Numbered from the stretch's first letter, positions 32,756 through 43,541 are shown. The stretch: DNA of 64,000 nt from Bordetella sp. FB-8 (GCF_000382185.1 NZ_KB907784.1:4014618-4078617); one strand, 5' to 3'. Program-made: numbers and translations. Notes: a model not told the origin generated them from the sequence alone.

Positions 32756-34111
32756 ATGAATTACGACTACGACCTCTATGCCATTGGCGCCGGTTCGGGC
32801 GGCGTGCGCGCCGCGCGCTTTGCCGCGGGCTTCGGCGCGCGCGTGGCCATCGCCGAAAGCCGCTACCTGGGAGGCACCTGCGTCAACGTGGGCTGCGTGC
32901 CCAAGAAGCTGCTGGTCTACGGCGCCCACTACGCCGAGGACTTCGAACAGGCGGGCGGCTTTGGCTGGAGCGCGGATGCGCCGCGCTTTAGCTGGCCCAC
33001 GCTCATTGCCAACAAGAACCGCGAGATCGAACGCCTGAACGGCATTTACCGCAATCTATTGGTCAATTCCGGCGTGGCCCTGCACGAAGGGCACGCCCGC
33101 ATCGTCGACCCGCATACCGTGCAGATCAACGGCCAGCGCCATACGGCCGAGCACATCCTGGTGGCCACCGGCAGTTGGCCCTTCGTACCCGAAATCCCGG
33201 GCCGGGAATACGCCATCACCTCCAACGAAGCCTTTTTCCTAAAAGACCTTCCACGCCGCGTCGTGGTGGTGGGCGGCGGCTACATCGCGGTGGAATTCGC
33301 TTCCATCTTCCATGGCATGGGCGCCCAGGTCACGCAGCTTTATCGCGGCGAGCTGTTCCTGCGCGGCTTCGACAGTAGCGTGCGTGAACACCTGCGCGAC
33401 GAGCTGGCCAAGAAGGGCGTGACACTGCGCTTTAACAGCAACCCGGTGCGCATCGACAAGCTGGCCGACGGCACGCTGCGCGTGATGCTGCAAGACGGCA
33501 CCGCTCTGGACGCCGACTGCGTGCTCTACGCCACCGGCCGGCGCGCCATGGTCGACGGCCTGGGCCTGGAGAATACGCGCGTCGGATTCGACCAGAGCGG
33601 CTTCATCGAAACCGACGACGACTATCGCACCGCCGAACCTTCCATCCTGGCGCTGGGCGACGTGATCAACCGCGTACCGCTCACGCCCGTGGCCCTGGCC
33701 GAGGGCATGGCCGTGGCACGCCAACTGTTCCGCCCCGAGGAGTATCGCCGGGTCGACTACAGCCTCATCCCCACCGCGGTCTTCAGCCTGCCCAATATCG
33801 GCACGGTCGGCATGACGCAAGAACAGGCCCGCGCCGCAGGGCATGAACTCAAGATATTCGAAAGCCGCTTTCGGCCCATGAAGCTCACACTCACCGAATC
33901 GCAGGAAAAGACGCTGATGAAGCTAGTGGTCGACGCGCGAACCGATCGCGTGCTGGGCTGCCACATGGTCGGGCCCGAGGCCGGCGAGATCATCCAGGGC
34001 CTGGCCGTCGCGCTCAAGGCCGGCGCCACCAAGCGCGTCTTCGACGAGACCCTGGGCATACACCCGACGGCAGCCGAGGAATTTGTCACGCTGCGCACGC
34101 CGGTGGCATGA
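32756..34111 (+). CDS. gor: glutathione-disulfide reductase
   Basis: A 451-residue FAD/NADPH disulfide reductase. It has the FAD dinucleotide fold ([20 protein letters not shown]), the redox-active pair [13 protein letters not shown] and the NADPH fold [20 protein letters not shown]. The C-terminal interface carries the catalytic His-Glu of the partner subunit, [11 protein letters not shown]. These are glutathione-reductase features, and the length is normal. It keeps cytosolic glutathione reduced. Confidence 0.95.
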   Translation: MNYDYDLYAIGAGSGGVRAARFAAGFGARVAIAESRYLGGTCVNVGCVPKKLLVYGAHYAEDFEQAGGFGWSADAPRFSWPTLIANKNREIERLNGIYRNLLVNSGVALHEGHARIVDPHTVQINGQRHTAEHILVATGSWPFVPEIPGREYAITSNEAFFLKDLPRRVVVVGGGYIAVEFASIFHGMGAQVTQLYRGELFLRGFDSSVREHLRDELAKKGVTLRFNSNPVRIDKLADGTLRVMLQDGTALDADCVLYATGRRAMVDGLGLENTRVGFDQSGFIETDDDYRTAEPSILALGDVINRVPLTPVALAEGMAVARQLFRPEEYRRVDYSLIPTAVFSLPNIGTVGMTQEQARAAGHELKIFESRFRPMKLTLTESQEKTLMKLVVDARTDRVLGCHMVGPEAGEIIQGLAVALKAGATKRVFDETLGIHPTAAEEFVTLRTPVA

Positions 34112-34163
34112 GCGCCGCGTGGCTGCGCCTGCTTCCTTAGCGTTTTGAACACCTGGAAAGATC

Positions 34164-34532
34164 ATGGCTTTCAGACTGCCCTCTCTACTGGCACCGCTCG
34201 CGCTGACCGCTCTGCTTGGCGGCTGCGCCGCTCCGGGAGCGAGCGGTTCCTCCGCCAGCGTCGCAGGCCCTTCGAGTCCATCGGGTTCGGGCACTTCCTA
34301 CACCCCCATGTCGTCCGATTCGCCGTCTTCCGACTGCGATTCGGACCGCGTGCAAAACATGCTCGGACAGACCTATAGCGACGGCACGGGCGAATCCGTG
34401 CGCCGGCGCTCCGGCTCGCGGGCCATCCGGCTGCTCGAGCCTGGCCAGGTCATGACCATGGAATACGACCCCTACCGCATCAACATCATCCTCGACGGCA
34501 AGGGCGCGATCCAGGCGCTGCATTGCGGCTGA
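34164..34532 (+). CDS. I78-family peptidase inhibitor lipoprotein
   Basis: A 122-residue protein with a lipoprotein signal (LALTALLGGCAAPG). A Ser/Gly/Pro-rich linker and an I78 inhibitor domain of about 60 residues follow (RVQNMLGQTYSDGTGESVRR ... YDPYRINIILDGKGAIQALH C). Members resemble a fungal elastase inhibitor and are predicted to inhibit serine proteases at the cell surface. It lies 52 bp after gor on the same strand. Confidence 0.85.
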   Translation: MAFRLPSLLAPLALTALLGGCAAPGASGSSASVAGPSSPSGSGTSYTPMSSDSPSSDCDSDRVQNMLGQTYSDGTGESVRRRSGSRAIRLLEPGQVMTMEYDPYRINIILDGKGAIQALHCG

Positions 34533-34728
34533 TACTCCCGACTTACGTGAAAGTCGCCGGTCTGAACGCGTTGCCGGCCTGTCTATCGGCAGCCGCACGC
34601 CGCCCGAGATCGCCTTGTCCCTCCTGGCCGCGATCATCGCTCGCAAGAACGGCGCCAAACTGCCTGCCCGTGTCACGGTGGGCAAGGCCCATCCGATCAA
34701 CGAACAAACAGCTGTGATCCACCGCTTC

Positions 34729-35955
34729 ATGAATACCGACTCTTCTGCCGCCTTGTCCCTGCCCGCTTCGCCGCCGCTTTTCACCCACCGCAAACCGCTC
34801 GCCGCCGCCCTGCTGATCTGGCTGGCAGGCGCAGCCTACCTGATGCAGACCACTAGCTGGCGCCAGGGCACGCTGTGGCTGGTCGGCGCACTGATGGGAG
34901 TCACGCTCTATCATGCCGCCTTCGGTTTCACCCAGGCCTGGCGCGTATTCGTATCCGACCGCCGCGGCGCGGGCCTACGCGCGCAGATGATCATGCTGGC
35001 CCTGGGCGTACTGCTGTTCTTCCCCTTCCTGGCGCAGGGTTCGCTCCTGGGCCAACACGTGACCGGGCTGGTGGCACCGGCCGGCGTGTCGGTGCTGCTG
35101 GGCGCCTTCATGTTCGGCCTGGGCATGCAGCTGGGCGGCGGCTGCGCCTCGGGTACCCTGTTCGCCGTGGGCGGTGGCAATACCCGCATGCTCGTCACCC
35201 TGCTGTTCTTCATCGTCGGCGGCGTGCTGGGCACCTACACCTACGGCTGGTGGTCGCATCTGCCGGCATTGCCGCCCATCTCGCTGATCAAGGCCTGGGG
35301 CGTGCCCCAGGCGCTGGCGGCCAACCTGGTCGTCTTCGCCCTGATCGCCTGGCTAACCCTGGCGCTGGAAAAGCGCCGCCATGGCCATGTGCTCGCCACC
35401 CTCACGAGCACCAATCGCTCGCCGTCGCTGCTGCGCGGCCCCTGGCCCCTGATCGCGGGAGGCGTGGGACTGGTGCTGCTGAATTTCGCCAACCTGGCCC
35501 TGGTCGGCCGCCCGTGGGGCATCACCTCGGCATTCTCGCTATGGGGCGCCAAGACGCTGCAAGGCCTGGGGGTGGACGTTGTCCACTGGCAGTTCTGGGT
35601 TGCGCAAAAGACCGCGCTGGCCGCGCCCATCAGCCACGACGCCACCTCCATCACCGACATCGGCATCATGGTGGGCGCCCTGGCCGCGGCCAGCGCAGCC
35701 GGCAATTTCGACCCGCTCTGGAAAGTACCGGCGCGTTCGCTGGCGGGTGCGGTGGCGGGCGGACTGCTGCTGGGCCTGGGTTCGCGCATGGCCTACGGCT
35801 GCAATATCGGCGCCTATTTCAGCGGCATACTTTCGGGCAGCCTGCACGGCTGGCTATGGCTGCTGGCCGCTTTCGCCGGTAGTATTGCGGGCGTGCGGCT
35901 GCGTCCCCTGTTCGGCCTGGTGGTCGAAAAAACGCCGATACCCTCGCACTGCTGA
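34729..35955 (+). CDS. YeeE/YedE-family transporter (sulfur compound uptake type)
   Basis: A 408-residue membrane protein with about ten helices. It carries the paired cysteine motifs of the family, MQLGGGCASGTLFAVGGG and SRMAYGCNIGAYFSGI. In characterised relatives such cysteines pass thiosulfate through the membrane. The start at 34729 has only a weak ribosome site and is placed by the first helix. The FMN protein gene follows 22 bp later and probably belongs to the same transcript. Confidence 0.88.
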   Translation: MNTDSSAALSLPASPPLFTHRKPLAAALLIWLAGAAYLMQTTSWRQGTLWLVGALMGVTLYHAAFGFTQAWRVFVSDRRGAGLRAQMIMLALGVLLFFPFLAQGSLLGQHVTGLVAPAGVSVLLGAFMFGLGMQLGGGCASGTLFAVGGGNTRMLVTLLFFIVGGVLGTYTYGWWSHLPALPPISLIKAWGVPQALAANLVVFALIAWLTLALEKRRHGHVLATLTSTNRSPSLLRGPWPLIAGGVGLVLLNFANLALVGRPWGITSAFSLWGAKTLQGLGVDVVHWQFWVAQKTALAAPISHDATSITDIGIMVGALAAASAAGNFDPLWKVPARSLAGAVAGGLLLGLGSRMAYGCNIGAYFSGILSGSLHGWLWLLAAFAGSIAGVRLRPLFGLVVEKTPIPSHC

Positions 35956-35977
35956 TTTTCGTCTCGTGGAGAGTCTC

Positions 35978-37636
35978 ATGCGCTGGATCACCACCCGCTA
36001 CACCACCTTCGCCATCGTTCTGGTCGGCGCGGTCGTCACGACACTGCTGGCGGCATGGCACGCGGCCGGCTGGCTGTGGGCGGCGATCCCGCTTGGGGCC
36101 CTGACCCTGCTGGGCGTCTACGACATGGTGCAAAAACGCCATGCCATCCGCCGCAACTATCCGGTGCTGGGCAATCTGCGTTTTCTCTTCGAATACATCC
36201 GCCCCGAGATCCGCCAGTACTTCCTCGAAGACGACACCAGCGCCGCGCCCTTCTCGCGCGCGCAGCGCTCCATCGTCTACCAGCGCGCCAAGGAGCAGCT
36301 CGACAAGCGCCCCTTCGGCACCCAGGAAGACGTCTATGGCGACCGCTACGAATGGATCAACCATTCGCTCGCGCCCTCGCACATCCAGGACACTGACTTT
36401 CGCGTCATGGTGGGCGGCCCGGACTGCAAGCAGCCCTATGCCATGTCGGTCTTCAACATCTCGGCCATGAGTTTCGGCGCCCTCTCGGCCAACGCCATAC
36501 TGGCGCTGAACGAGGGCGCACGGCTGGGCAACTTCGCCCACGACACGGGCGAAGGCGGCATCAGCCGCTACCACCGCAAGGCCGGCGGGGCGCTGGTCTG
36601 GAATATCGGCTCGGGCTACTTCGGCTGCCGCGACGAACAGGGCCGTTTTTCCGAGGAAGCCTTCGTGCGCAACGCCTGCACCGAGCAGGTCAAGCTCATC
36701 GAGATCAAGCTGTCGCAAGGCGCCAAGCCCGGCCACGGCGGCATCCTGCCAGCCGGCAAGGTCACTCCCGAGATCGCCGAGGCCCGCGGCGTGACGGCCT
36801 GGCAGGACTGCAATTCGCCGTCCGCGCACAGCGCCTTCGACTCGCCCATCGGCCTGATGCGTTTCGTGGCCCGGCTGCGCGAACTGTCCCAGGGCAAGCC
36901 CGTGGGTTTCAAGTTCTGCATGGGTCATCCCTGGGAATGGTTCGCCATCGTCAAGGCCATGCTGCAGACCGGCATCACGCCCGATTTCATCGTGGTCGAC
37001 GGCGCCGAAGGCGGCACGGGCGCAGCGCCCGTGGAATTCGTCGACCACGTGGGCACGCCGCTGCGCGAAGCCCTGCGCATGGTGCACAACACCTTGGTGG
37101 GCGTGGGCCTGCGCGACCGTATCAGGCTGGGCGCTTCGGGCAAAATCATCACGGCCTTCGACATGGCGCGCGTGCTGGCCATGGGCGCGGACTGGTGCAA
37201 CGCCGCGCGCGGTTTCATGTTCGCGCTGGGCTGCATCCAGGCCCAGTCCTGCCATACCGGCAAGTGCCCGACCGGCGTAACGTCGCAGGACCCGATGCGC
37301 CAACGTGCCCTGGTGGTGCCCGACAAGGCGCAACGCGTGAACAACTTCCACCGCAATACCCTGCATGCGCTGGCCGAATTGATCGAAGCCGCCGGGCTGA
37401 CCCATCCGAGCGATCTGCGGCCGCAACATATCGCCCGCCGGATCTCGTCCTCCGAAGTCCGCCTGCTCTCGGCCCTTTTTCCCACCCTGGAACAGGGCGA
37501 GTTGCTGCGCGGCGAATTCCAGCACGATATCTTCCGCACCGGTTGGCACATGGCGCAGGCCGACTCCTTCCGGCCCGCCTGCCCGATCGAGGACGTACCG
37601 ACCTCGCGGCCGGCGCCGCAGGCCGTAGCCGCCTGA
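35978..37636 (+). CDS. FMN-binding glutamate synthase-like membrane protein
   Basis: A 552-residue protein with GGAG before its ATG. Two N-terminal membrane helices (about 9-26 and 31-47) precede a complete glutamate-synthase-type FMN barrel: AMSFGALSANAILALNEGA, HDTGEGGISRYH, DGAEGGTGAAP and the Fe-S cysteines in GCIQAQSCHTGKCPTGV. The glutaminase domain is missing, so ammonia from glutamine is not its substrate path. The physiological reaction of these stand-alone barrels is not established. Confidence 0.88.
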   Translation: MRWITTRYTTFAIVLVGAVVTTLLAAWHAAGWLWAAIPLGALTLLGVYDMVQKRHAIRRNYPVLGNLRFLFEYIRPEIRQYFLEDDTSAAPFSRAQRSIVYQRAKEQLDKRPFGTQEDVYGDRYEWINHSLAPSHIQDTDFRVMVGGPDCKQPYAMSVFNISAMSFGALSANAILALNEGARLGNFAHDTGEGGISRYHRKAGGALVWNIGSGYFGCRDEQGRFSEEAFVRNACTEQVKLIEIKLSQGAKPGHGGILPAGKVTPEIAEARGVTAWQDCNSPSAHSAFDSPIGLMRFVARLRELSQGKPVGFKFCMGHPWEWFAIVKAMLQTGITPDFIVVDGAEGGTGAAPVEFVDHVGTPLREALRMVHNTLVGVGLRDRIRLGASGKIITAFDMARVLAMGADWCNAARGFMFALGCIQAQSCHTGKCPTGVTSQDPMRQRALVVPDKAQRVNNFHRNTLHALAELIEAAGLTHPSDLRPQHIARRISSSEVRLLSALFPTLEQGELLRGEFQHDIFRTGWHMAQADSFRPACPIEDVPTSRPAPQAVAA

Positions 37637-37655
37637 TTTTTACAGCGGTTTTACG

Positions 37656-38036
37656 TCAGGGCTGCCATTGCGTGCGGCCGGCGACATGCCGGCGCGCGAC
37701 CGGCTGGCGGCCCACGGCGGCCCTTTGCCAGGGGCCGGCCGGCCAGTCGTATCGCGATTCTTCCACCGACACGCAGCCGGCATCGCGCAGCAGGCTGATG
37801 GCGGCGGGGGCATCGGCCGCGCACAGTTGCACGACCAGCAGGATCTCGCCCTGGCAATGGGCGGGCCGCGACTGGACCGCCCGGCTCAACCTGGCCCAAA
37901 GGCTGCGCCCCTGGGCGGGTCGGCGGCCGTAGAACATGCTGACAACGTTTTCTGTGAACCCGTCGGCGACCAGGGCATGCGCGGCGCTGCGCGCCATCGG
38001 CACGCTCTCGAATCGCGCCATCACCATCGTCGACAT
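37656..38036 (-). CDS. small protein of unknown function
   Basis: A 126-residue protein with AGGGG 10 bp before its start. The sequence MSTMVMARFESVPMARSAAH ALVADGF followed by LLVVQLCAADAPAAISLLRD suggests a ferredoxin-like alpha/beta fold with two repeated beta-alpha-beta units, as in stress-related GlsB/DUF1269-like proteins. I do not assign a family. The basic tail is probably disordered. It is convergent with the FMN protein gene. Confidence 0.55.
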   Translation of the reverse strand: MSTMVMARFESVPMARSAAHALVADGFTENVVSMFYGRRPAQGRSLWARLSRAVQSRPAHCQGEILLVVQLCAADAPAAISLLRDAGCVSVEESRYDWPAGPWQRAAVGRQPVARRHVAGRTQWQP

Positions 38037-38191
38037 TTCTGAACCCCTGGAGCCGCACTTATCCATAGCGGCATTCTGCCTCAGGCCCCCCCTGGTTTGG
38101 CTGAGCTTTGGCAACCAGCCGTAATGCCGTATTTCCGGCCGGAGTCCTGCGCCTGCGGATTCGGGAGATTCAGTAAAAGTCCATTGCAATC

Positions 38192-39076
38192 TTATTTCTG
38201 GCGATACAGTCGGATTACCGCCGAGAAATCGAGCTTGCCATCGCCCCGGCTGCTCATCGCCTGGTAGAGCTGCTGCGCGAGCGCGCCCATGAAGGCGGGT
38301 TGTTTCGCGCTTTTGGCGGCTTCCGTGGCCAGACCCAGATCCTTGAGCATCAGATCCGTGCCGAACCCCCCGGTATAGTCGCGCGACGCAGGCGCCGTCT
38401 CGACAATGCCCGGAAACGGGTTGTAGGTATCCGAACTCCAGCAGCGTCCGGTCGAGGTGTTCAAGATTCCGCTCAGGATCTTGGGATCGATGCCCAGCGC
38501 CTCGCCCAGCGCCATGGATTCGGCGACGCCCGCCATCGTAATGCCGAGTACGAGGTTGTTGCAGATCTTGGCGACCTGCCCCGTTCCGGTATCGCCGCAA
38601 TGGACGATGTTCTTGCCCATCGCAGCGAGCACAGGCTTGACCTGGGTGTAGACCGCCTCGCTGCCGCCGACCATGAAGGTCAGCGTGCCGGCCGCCGCCC
38701 CGCCGGTGCCGCCGGATACGGGCGCATCGGCCAGCACGCAGCCCTGCTGCTGCGCCAGCGCGGCGAACTCCCTGACGCTGGCCGGATCGATCGTGCTTGA
38801 ATCGACAATGACGGTGCCCGGACTCGCGCCCGACAATACGCCTTCGCTTGCGGTCAGCACGCCGCGCACGTGCGCGGCCGCCGGCAGCATGGTGATTACG
38901 ACCTGGGCGCCGCTGGCCGCCGCCCTGGGCGAATCAGCCTGCTTCGCGCCGGCATCGACGGTCTGCCGCACCGCCTGCGCGTTCAAGTCGAACACGGTCA
39001 GGTCATGACCCGCCTTCAGCAGATTGAGCGCCATCGGCGCACCCATATTTCCCAGACCCACGAATCCGATCTTCAT
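38192..39076 (-). CDS. mmsB: 3-hydroxyisobutyrate dehydrogenase
   Basis: A 294-residue beta-hydroxyacid dehydrogenase. It has the NAD-binding loop FVGLGNMGAPMALNLLKAGH, the substrate motif DAPVSGGTGGAAAGTLTFMV and the catalytic lysine in GQVAKICNNL. AAGGAG precedes the ATG at 39076. It oxidises 3-hydroxyisobutyrate to methylmalonate semialdehyde in valine breakdown, the substrate of the enzyme encoded 30 bp upstream. Confidence 0.92.
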   Translation of the reverse strand: MKIGFVGLGNMGAPMALNLLKAGHDLTVFDLNAQAVRQTVDAGAKQADSPRAAASGAQVVITMLPAAAHVRGVLTASEGVLSGASPGTVIVDSSTIDPASVREFAALAQQQGCVLADAPVSGGTGGAAAGTLTFMVGGSEAVYTQVKPVLAAMGKNIVHCGDTGTGQVAKICNNLVLGITMAGVAESMALGEALGIDPKILSGILNTSTGRCWSSDTYNPFPGIVETAPASRDYTGGFGTDLMLKDLGLATEAAKSAKQPAFMGALAQQLYQAMSSRGDGKLDFSAVIRLYRQK

Positions 39077-39106
39077 GTCCACTCCTTGCGTACGGATTTG
39101 CGCCGC

Positions 39107-40624
39107 TCAGCGCAGATTGATCGTCGTGTTCACGCCGTCGCTCACGGTCGCATCGTCGAACCAGCGCGCGGTCACGGTCTTGGTCTGCGTGTAGAACTGC
39201 ACGACCTGCTTACCGTAGGGGCCCAGATCGCCCAGCTTCGAACCGCGCGATCCGGTGAAGCTGAAGTAAGGCACCGGCACCGGGATCGGAATATTGATGC
39301 CAACCTGGCCGATGTCGATCTCGCTCTGGAATTTGCGGGCCGCCGCGCCGCTCTGCGTGAACAGGCCCACACCATTGCCGAAGGGGTTCGCGTTGACGAT
39401 GGCGATGGCCTCGTCCAGGGTCCCGGCGGTGAGCACAACGAGCACCGGCCCGAAGATCTCCTGCGTGTAGATATCCATGTCGGTCTTTACGTCGGTAAAG
39501 ACCGTCGGGCCGACAAAGTTGCCGCTCTCGTAGCCGGGCACCTTCACGTCGCGGCCGTCCAGCACCAGCCGGGCGCCCTGCTTGACACCCGATTCGATCA
39601 GCCCCAAGACGCGGCTCTTGGCCGTGCGCGAGATCAGCGGCCCCACATCGGTATTCGGTTCGTGGCCGGCGTTCACCTTGAGCTTCTTGGCCTTTTCGAC
39701 CAGCTCTGGCAGCCAGTCCTTGGACGAGCCGACCATCACCACGACCGAGGTCGCCATGCAGCGCTGGCCCGCCGCGCCGAACCCGGCGCCGACCAGCGCG
39801 TTGATCGCCTGCTCGCGGTTGGCATCGGGCAGCACCACCGCATGGTTCTTGGCGCCCATCATCGACTGGACGCGCTTGCCGTGCTGGCCGCCCAGGTTGT
39901 AGACGTGCGTACCCACCGCCGTCGATCCGACGAAGGAAATTGCCTTGACGTCCTGGTGCGTACACAAGGCATCCACTACGTCCTTGCCGCCGTGCACAAC
40001 GTTCAGTACGCCCTTGGGAATGCCCGCTTCGATCGCGAGTTCGACCAGCAGCATCGTCGACAGCGGATCCTGCTCGGACGGCTTGAGCACGAAGGTGTTG
40101 CCGCAGACGATGGCCATCGGAAACATCCACAGCGGAATCATCGCCGGGAAGTTGAACGGCGTGATGCCCACGCAGACACCTAGCGGCTGCTGCAGCGTGT
40201 ACGTATCGACGCCGCCCGCAACGTTCTCGGCAAAACCGCCCTGCTGCAAGGTGCCGACCGAACACGCGTGCTCGACCACTTCAAGGCCGCGAAAGACGTC
40301 ACCCTCGGCATCGGGCAGAGTCTTGCCCTGCTCGGCCGTCAGCGTCCTGGCGATGCGCGACATGTTTTCGCGGATCAGCGCCTGCAGCTTGAGCATGATG
40401 CGCATGCGGGCGCCGATCGGCGTGTTCTTCCACGTTGCGAATGCCGCGTGCGCGCCGCGAACCGCGGCGTCGACTTCATCTGCCGTGGCAAAAGGCACGC
40501 GCGCGATCACCTCCTGGGTGGCCGGATTGACGATGTCGCGCCACTCCTTCGTGCTGGACTCGACGAACTGGCCGTCGATCAACAGCTTGACTGTCGGTAC
40601 ATGGGCGTTCGATGCCTGGATCAT
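39107..40624 (-). CDS. mmsA: methylmalonate-semialdehyde dehydrogenase (CoA-acylating)
   Basis: A 505-residue aldehyde dehydrogenase with the catalytic cysteine in [17 protein letters not shown] and the MmsA-type stretch [25 protein letters not shown] precedes the ATG at 40624. It converts methylmalonate semialdehyde to propionyl-CoA in valine (and myo-inositol) catabolism. It is first in the mmsA-mmsB pair and is transcribed divergently from a LysR regulator. Confidence 0.93.
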   Translation of the reverse strand: MIQASNAHVPTVKLLIDGQFVESSTKEWRDIVNPATQEVIARVPFATADEVDAAVRGAHAAFATWKNTPIGARMRIMLKLQALIRENMSRIARTLTAEQGKTLPDAEGDVFRGLEVVEHACSVGTLQQGGFAENVAGGVDTYTLQQPLGVCVGITPFNFPAMIPLWMFPMAIVCGNTFVLKPSEQDPLSTMLLVELAIEAGIPKGVLNVVHGGKDVVDALCTHQDVKAISFVGSTAVGTHVYNLGGQHGKRVQSMMGAKNHAVVLPDANREQAINALVGAGFGAAGQRCMATSVVVMVGSSKDWLPELVEKAKKLKVNAGHEPNTDVGPLISRTAKSRVLGLIESGVKQGARLVLDGRDVKVPGYESGNFVGPTVFTDVKTDMDIYTQEIFGPVLVVLTAGTLDEAIAIVNANPFGNGVGLFTQSGAAARKFQSEIDIGQVGINIPIPVPVPYFSFTGSRGSKLGDLGPYGKQVVQFYTQTKTVTARWFDDATVSDGVNTTINLR

Positions 40625-40758
40625 TGCATGTCTCCTAACTTGCTTTGTGTGGGGCCAGCCGGCTGGCGGCCGCTCTGTATACGGCAATGCGCTCCATCGG
40701 CCGCGCGCGCCAAAGCGCGCATGACCCCGTCGCATTCGTACGAGTATAGTTATTCGAT

Positions 40759-40771
40759 TATCCACAGGATA
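40759..40771. promoter_or_regulatory. palindrome in the lysR-mmsA gap
   Basis: TATCC-ACA-GGATA, 23 bp before the LysR start and 135 bp before mmsA. Its AT-rich setting (TTATTCGATTATCCACAGGA) makes a LysR-type binding site plausible, but the classical T-N11-A form is not strict. Confidence 0.4.
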
Positions 40772-40793
40772 GGTATTAAAAAACCCATCTGAT

Positions 40794-41744
40794 ATGCAAA
40801 AAAGCACAAGTCGATTTGGCGTCCTGAATTGGGACGATCTGCGCTATTTCCTTGAAGTGGCTCGGACCCAGCGCGCAAGCGCCGCCGCCAGGCGGCTCAA
40901 TGTCGACCACACCACGGTGGCGCGGCGCGTGCGCGAACTCGAAGCGGCGCTGGGCACCATTCTGTTCGACAAATCGCGGGTGGACGGGTTCACGCTGACC
41001 ACCGACGGACAGCGGCTGCTGCGCCATGCCGACGCGGTGGAGTCGGCAGTGCATGCCGCCAGCGAGCAGTTCGCGGGCACAACGCAAAGTCTGTCGGGCC
41101 ACATACGAATCGGTTCGACCGAGGGCTTCGGCTGCTTTTTCCTGGCACCCCAGATCGCCCGCTTCGCCGCGGTCCACGACGGCCTGTCCATCGACATGCT
41201 GCCCGTACCGCACTTCGTGAGCCTTTCCAAGCGCGAGGCCGACATGGCCATCACGCTGGAACGCCCCGAACGCGGGCAATACGTCTTCACCAAGTTGTGC
41301 GACTACCGCCTCAGGCTTTACGGCACGCGCGATTACTTCGAGCGCCGGGGTCCCATCCGCTCGGTCGCGGATCTGCGCCACCACCCCTTCATCGACTACG
41401 TGGCGGACCTCGCCTTCAGCCACGAACTGCTGTACCTGAACCGCACGATTCCCAACGTCACGGCCAGCCTGCGCAGCACCAGCGTGATCGCGCAATACCA
41501 TGCGGCGCTGCAGGGAAATGCGCTGGCCATCCTGCCGTGCTTCATGGCCACGCCCAATACGACGCTCGTTCCCATACTGCCGGACAAGATCGTCGTCACG
41601 CGCCACTTCTGGCTGAGCAGCCGCGAGGACGTCCGCAAACTGCGCCGCATCGTCACACTATGGGACTATCTGCGCGCAGTCGCGGATGCGAACCGGACCC
41701 TCTTAATGGGAGAGTCGGGCGAAATGGCCTATGTCGAACCCTGA
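40794..41744 (+). CDS. LysR-family regulator
   Basis: A 316-residue LysR protein with an N-terminal winged helix, [20 protein letters not shown] then [20 protein letters not shown], and an effector domain from about residue 95. Divergence from mmsA suggests it activates valine-catabolic genes in response to an intermediate. It is convergent with the Bug receptor gene, only 2 bp away. Confidence 0.92.
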   Translation: MQKSTSRFGVLNWDDLRYFLEVARTQRASAAARRLNVDHTTVARRVRELEAALGTILFDKSRVDGFTLTTDGQRLLRHADAVESAVHAASEQFAGTTQSLSGHIRIGSTEGFGCFFLAPQIARFAAVHDGLSIDMLPVPHFVSLSKREADMAITLERPERGQYVFTKLCDYRLRLYGTRDYFERRGPIRSVADLRHHPFIDYVADLAFSHELLYLNRTIPNVTASLRSTSVIAQYHAALQGNALAILPCFMATPNTTLVPILPDKIVVTRHFWLSSREDVRKLRRIVTLWDYLRAVADANRTLLMGESGEMAYVEP

Positions 41745-41746
41745 AG

Positions 41747-42724
41747 TCACTGAGCGACAAGCTTCGCGCGCTTGACCACGCCAGCCCAGCGCGGGATCTC
41801 CTTGTCGACCAGCGCCTGCAGTTGCTCGGGCGTGCTGCCCACCAGGTTCATACCCATGGTCTTGCCCAGCTTTTCCTGCACATCGGGCTGCCTGACGATT
41901 TCGGCGATCGCCTTGGAGAGTCGGTCGACGATGGGCTTGGGCGTGCCCTTGGGCACGAAGACCGCCTGCCATGACGAGACATCGAAACCGGGCAGGCCGG
42001 ATTCTCCCAGTGTCGGCGTGTCGGGTGACATGGGCATGCGCTTGGCCGTGGTCACGGCCAAGAGCTTGAGCTTGCCGCTCTGCAGCAACGGCAGCGCGGC
42101 AGTCATCTGATCGAACATGAAAGTGACCGCGCCGGAGGACACATCGACCATGGCCGGCGGCGTGCCCTTATACGGGATGTGCGTCAGCGGCACGCCTATG
42201 GTGGCGGCAAAGAGCTCACCCGTCAGATGCGTGGAGGTGCCCACACCGGACGAGGCGAAGGTGCGCCGCGCCGGATCGCGCTTGAGCAGCGCGATCAGGT
42301 CCGCCACGGAATTGACGCCGATATTGGGCGCGGCCAGCAGCACATTGGGCAGCGTCGCGACCAGGGACACCGGCTCGAAATCCTTGGGGCCGTACTGCAG
42401 GTTCTTGTACAGGCTGTAATTGATGGCGTTGGTGTTGATGGTGCCGCCGAACAGGGTGTAGCCGTCGGGCGCGGAATGGGCGACATAGGCCGCGCCGATG
42501 CTGCCGCCCGCGCCGGCGCGGTTCTCCACGATGATGTTCTGGTTCAGTATCTTCGACAGTTTCTGCGCGATCATGCGGCCGACCACGTCGGTCGAGCCGC
42601 CCGGGGTGAACGGCACGACATAGGTAATGGGCTTGTCGTTGGGCCAGGCCGCCTGCGCGGTCGAGGTGCCCAATACGGCGGCAGCCAGAAAAGCGCCCAG
42701 TGCAATGCGTCGATGAATGTTCAT
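41747..42724 (-). CDS. Bug/TctC-family periplasmic solute receptor
   Basis: A 325-residue protein with a clear signal peptide (ALGAFLAAAVLGTSTAQA). The Bug fold markers are ITYVVPFTPGGSTDVVGRMI, IIVENRAGAGGSIGAAYVAH and APDGYTLFGG. Such receptors bind small carboxylates for tripartite tricarboxylate transporters. No membrane subunits are nearby, which is common for this expanded family. Gene order suggests a sugar-acid ligand for the enzymes encoded upstream. Confidence 0.92.
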   Translation of the reverse strand: MNIHRRIALGAFLAAAVLGTSTAQAAWPNDKPITYVVPFTPGGSTDVVGRMIAQKLSKILNQNIIVENRAGAGGSIGAAYVAHSAPDGYTLFGGTINTNAINYSLYKNLQYGPKDFEPVSLVATLPNVLLAAPNIGVNSVADLIALLKRDPARRTFASSGVGTSTHLTGELFAATIGVPLTHIPYKGTPPAMVDVSSGAVTFMFDQMTAALPLLQSGKLKLLAVTTAKRMPMSPDTPTLGESGLPGFDVSSWQAVFVPKGTPKPIVDRLSKAIAEIVRQPDVQEKLGKTMGMNLVGSTPEQLQALVDKEIPRWAGVVKRAKLVAQ

Positions 42725-42770
42725 GCTAGTGTCTCCTCTTGGTGTTGTGCGGCGGATGATCGTTAAAATT

Positions 42771-43490
42771 TCAGCGCCCGTTGCCGGCGCGCCAAGCGGC
42801 GAAGCGCTCGCGCATGGCCGGATCGGTCGCCGGATACAGGCCCAGAATGGACTGCCCTGCCTTGACTTGCCCGGTCACGAAATCCTCGAAGGCGGTCATC
42901 TCGGTGGCCTCATCGGCGATGTCCTGGGCCAGATGAGCGGGAATCACCACCACGCCTTCGCCGTCGCCCACCATCACGTCGCCCGGAAACACGGCCACGT
43001 CGCCGCACCCTATGGGCACGTCGATATCCAGAGCCTGGTGCAAGGTCAGATTGGTCGGCGCCGAAGGACGGCTGTGATAGGCGGGCATGCCCAATTGCGC
43101 GATCTCGGGCGAGTCGCGAAAGCCGCCGTCGGTGACCACGCCAGCCGCCCCGCGCTTCATCAGGCGGGTGATGAGAATGGAGCCCGCCGACGCCGCGCGC
43201 GCGTCCTTGCGGCTGTCCATGACCAGCACGGCGCCTTCGGGGCAGGTTTCGATCGCCACGCGCTGAGGGTGGCCGCGGTCCTCGAATACCTTGATGGTGT
43301 TCAGGTCCTCGCGGGCCGGGATGTAGCGCAGCGTGAAGGCCGGCCCGACCATATTGGGCAGATCCGGATTGAGCGGATGCACATTCTGGACAAACTGGTT
43401 GCGCAGGCCGCGCTTGAACAGCGCGGTGCACAGCGTGGCGGTGCTGACGCCCATCAGCTTGCGGCGGACGTCGGGGTTCATGGCGGTCAT
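42771..43490 (-). CDS. RraA-like protein (HMG/CHA aldolase type)
   Basis: A 239-residue RraA-fold protein with TATLCTALFKRGLR near the N-terminus, the GVVTDGGFRDSPEIAQLGMP motif (Arg-Asp of the metal/pyruvate site) and GDGEGVVVIPAH. The longer N- and C-termini fit class II pyruvate aldolases or related sugar-acid enzymes rather than the 160-residue RNase E regulator. Context with the dehydratase gene supports a catabolic role. Confidence 0.85.
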   Translation of the reverse strand: MTAMNPDVRRKLMGVSTATLCTALFKRGLRNQFVQNVHPLNPDLPNMVGPAFTLRYIPAREDLNTIKVFEDRGHPQRVAIETCPEGAVLVMDSRKDARAASAGSILITRLMKRGAAGVVTDGGFRDSPEIAQLGMPAYHSRPSAPTNLTLHQALDIDVPIGCGDVAVFPGDVMVGDGEGVVVIPAHLAQDIADEATEMTAFEDFVTGQVKAGQSILGLYPATDPAMRERFAAWRAGNGR

Positions 43491-43541
43491 GGAAAAGTCC
43501 TTGAAAAAGAACAGATGGCGCGGGCGTAAGAGGCTGCGCGT

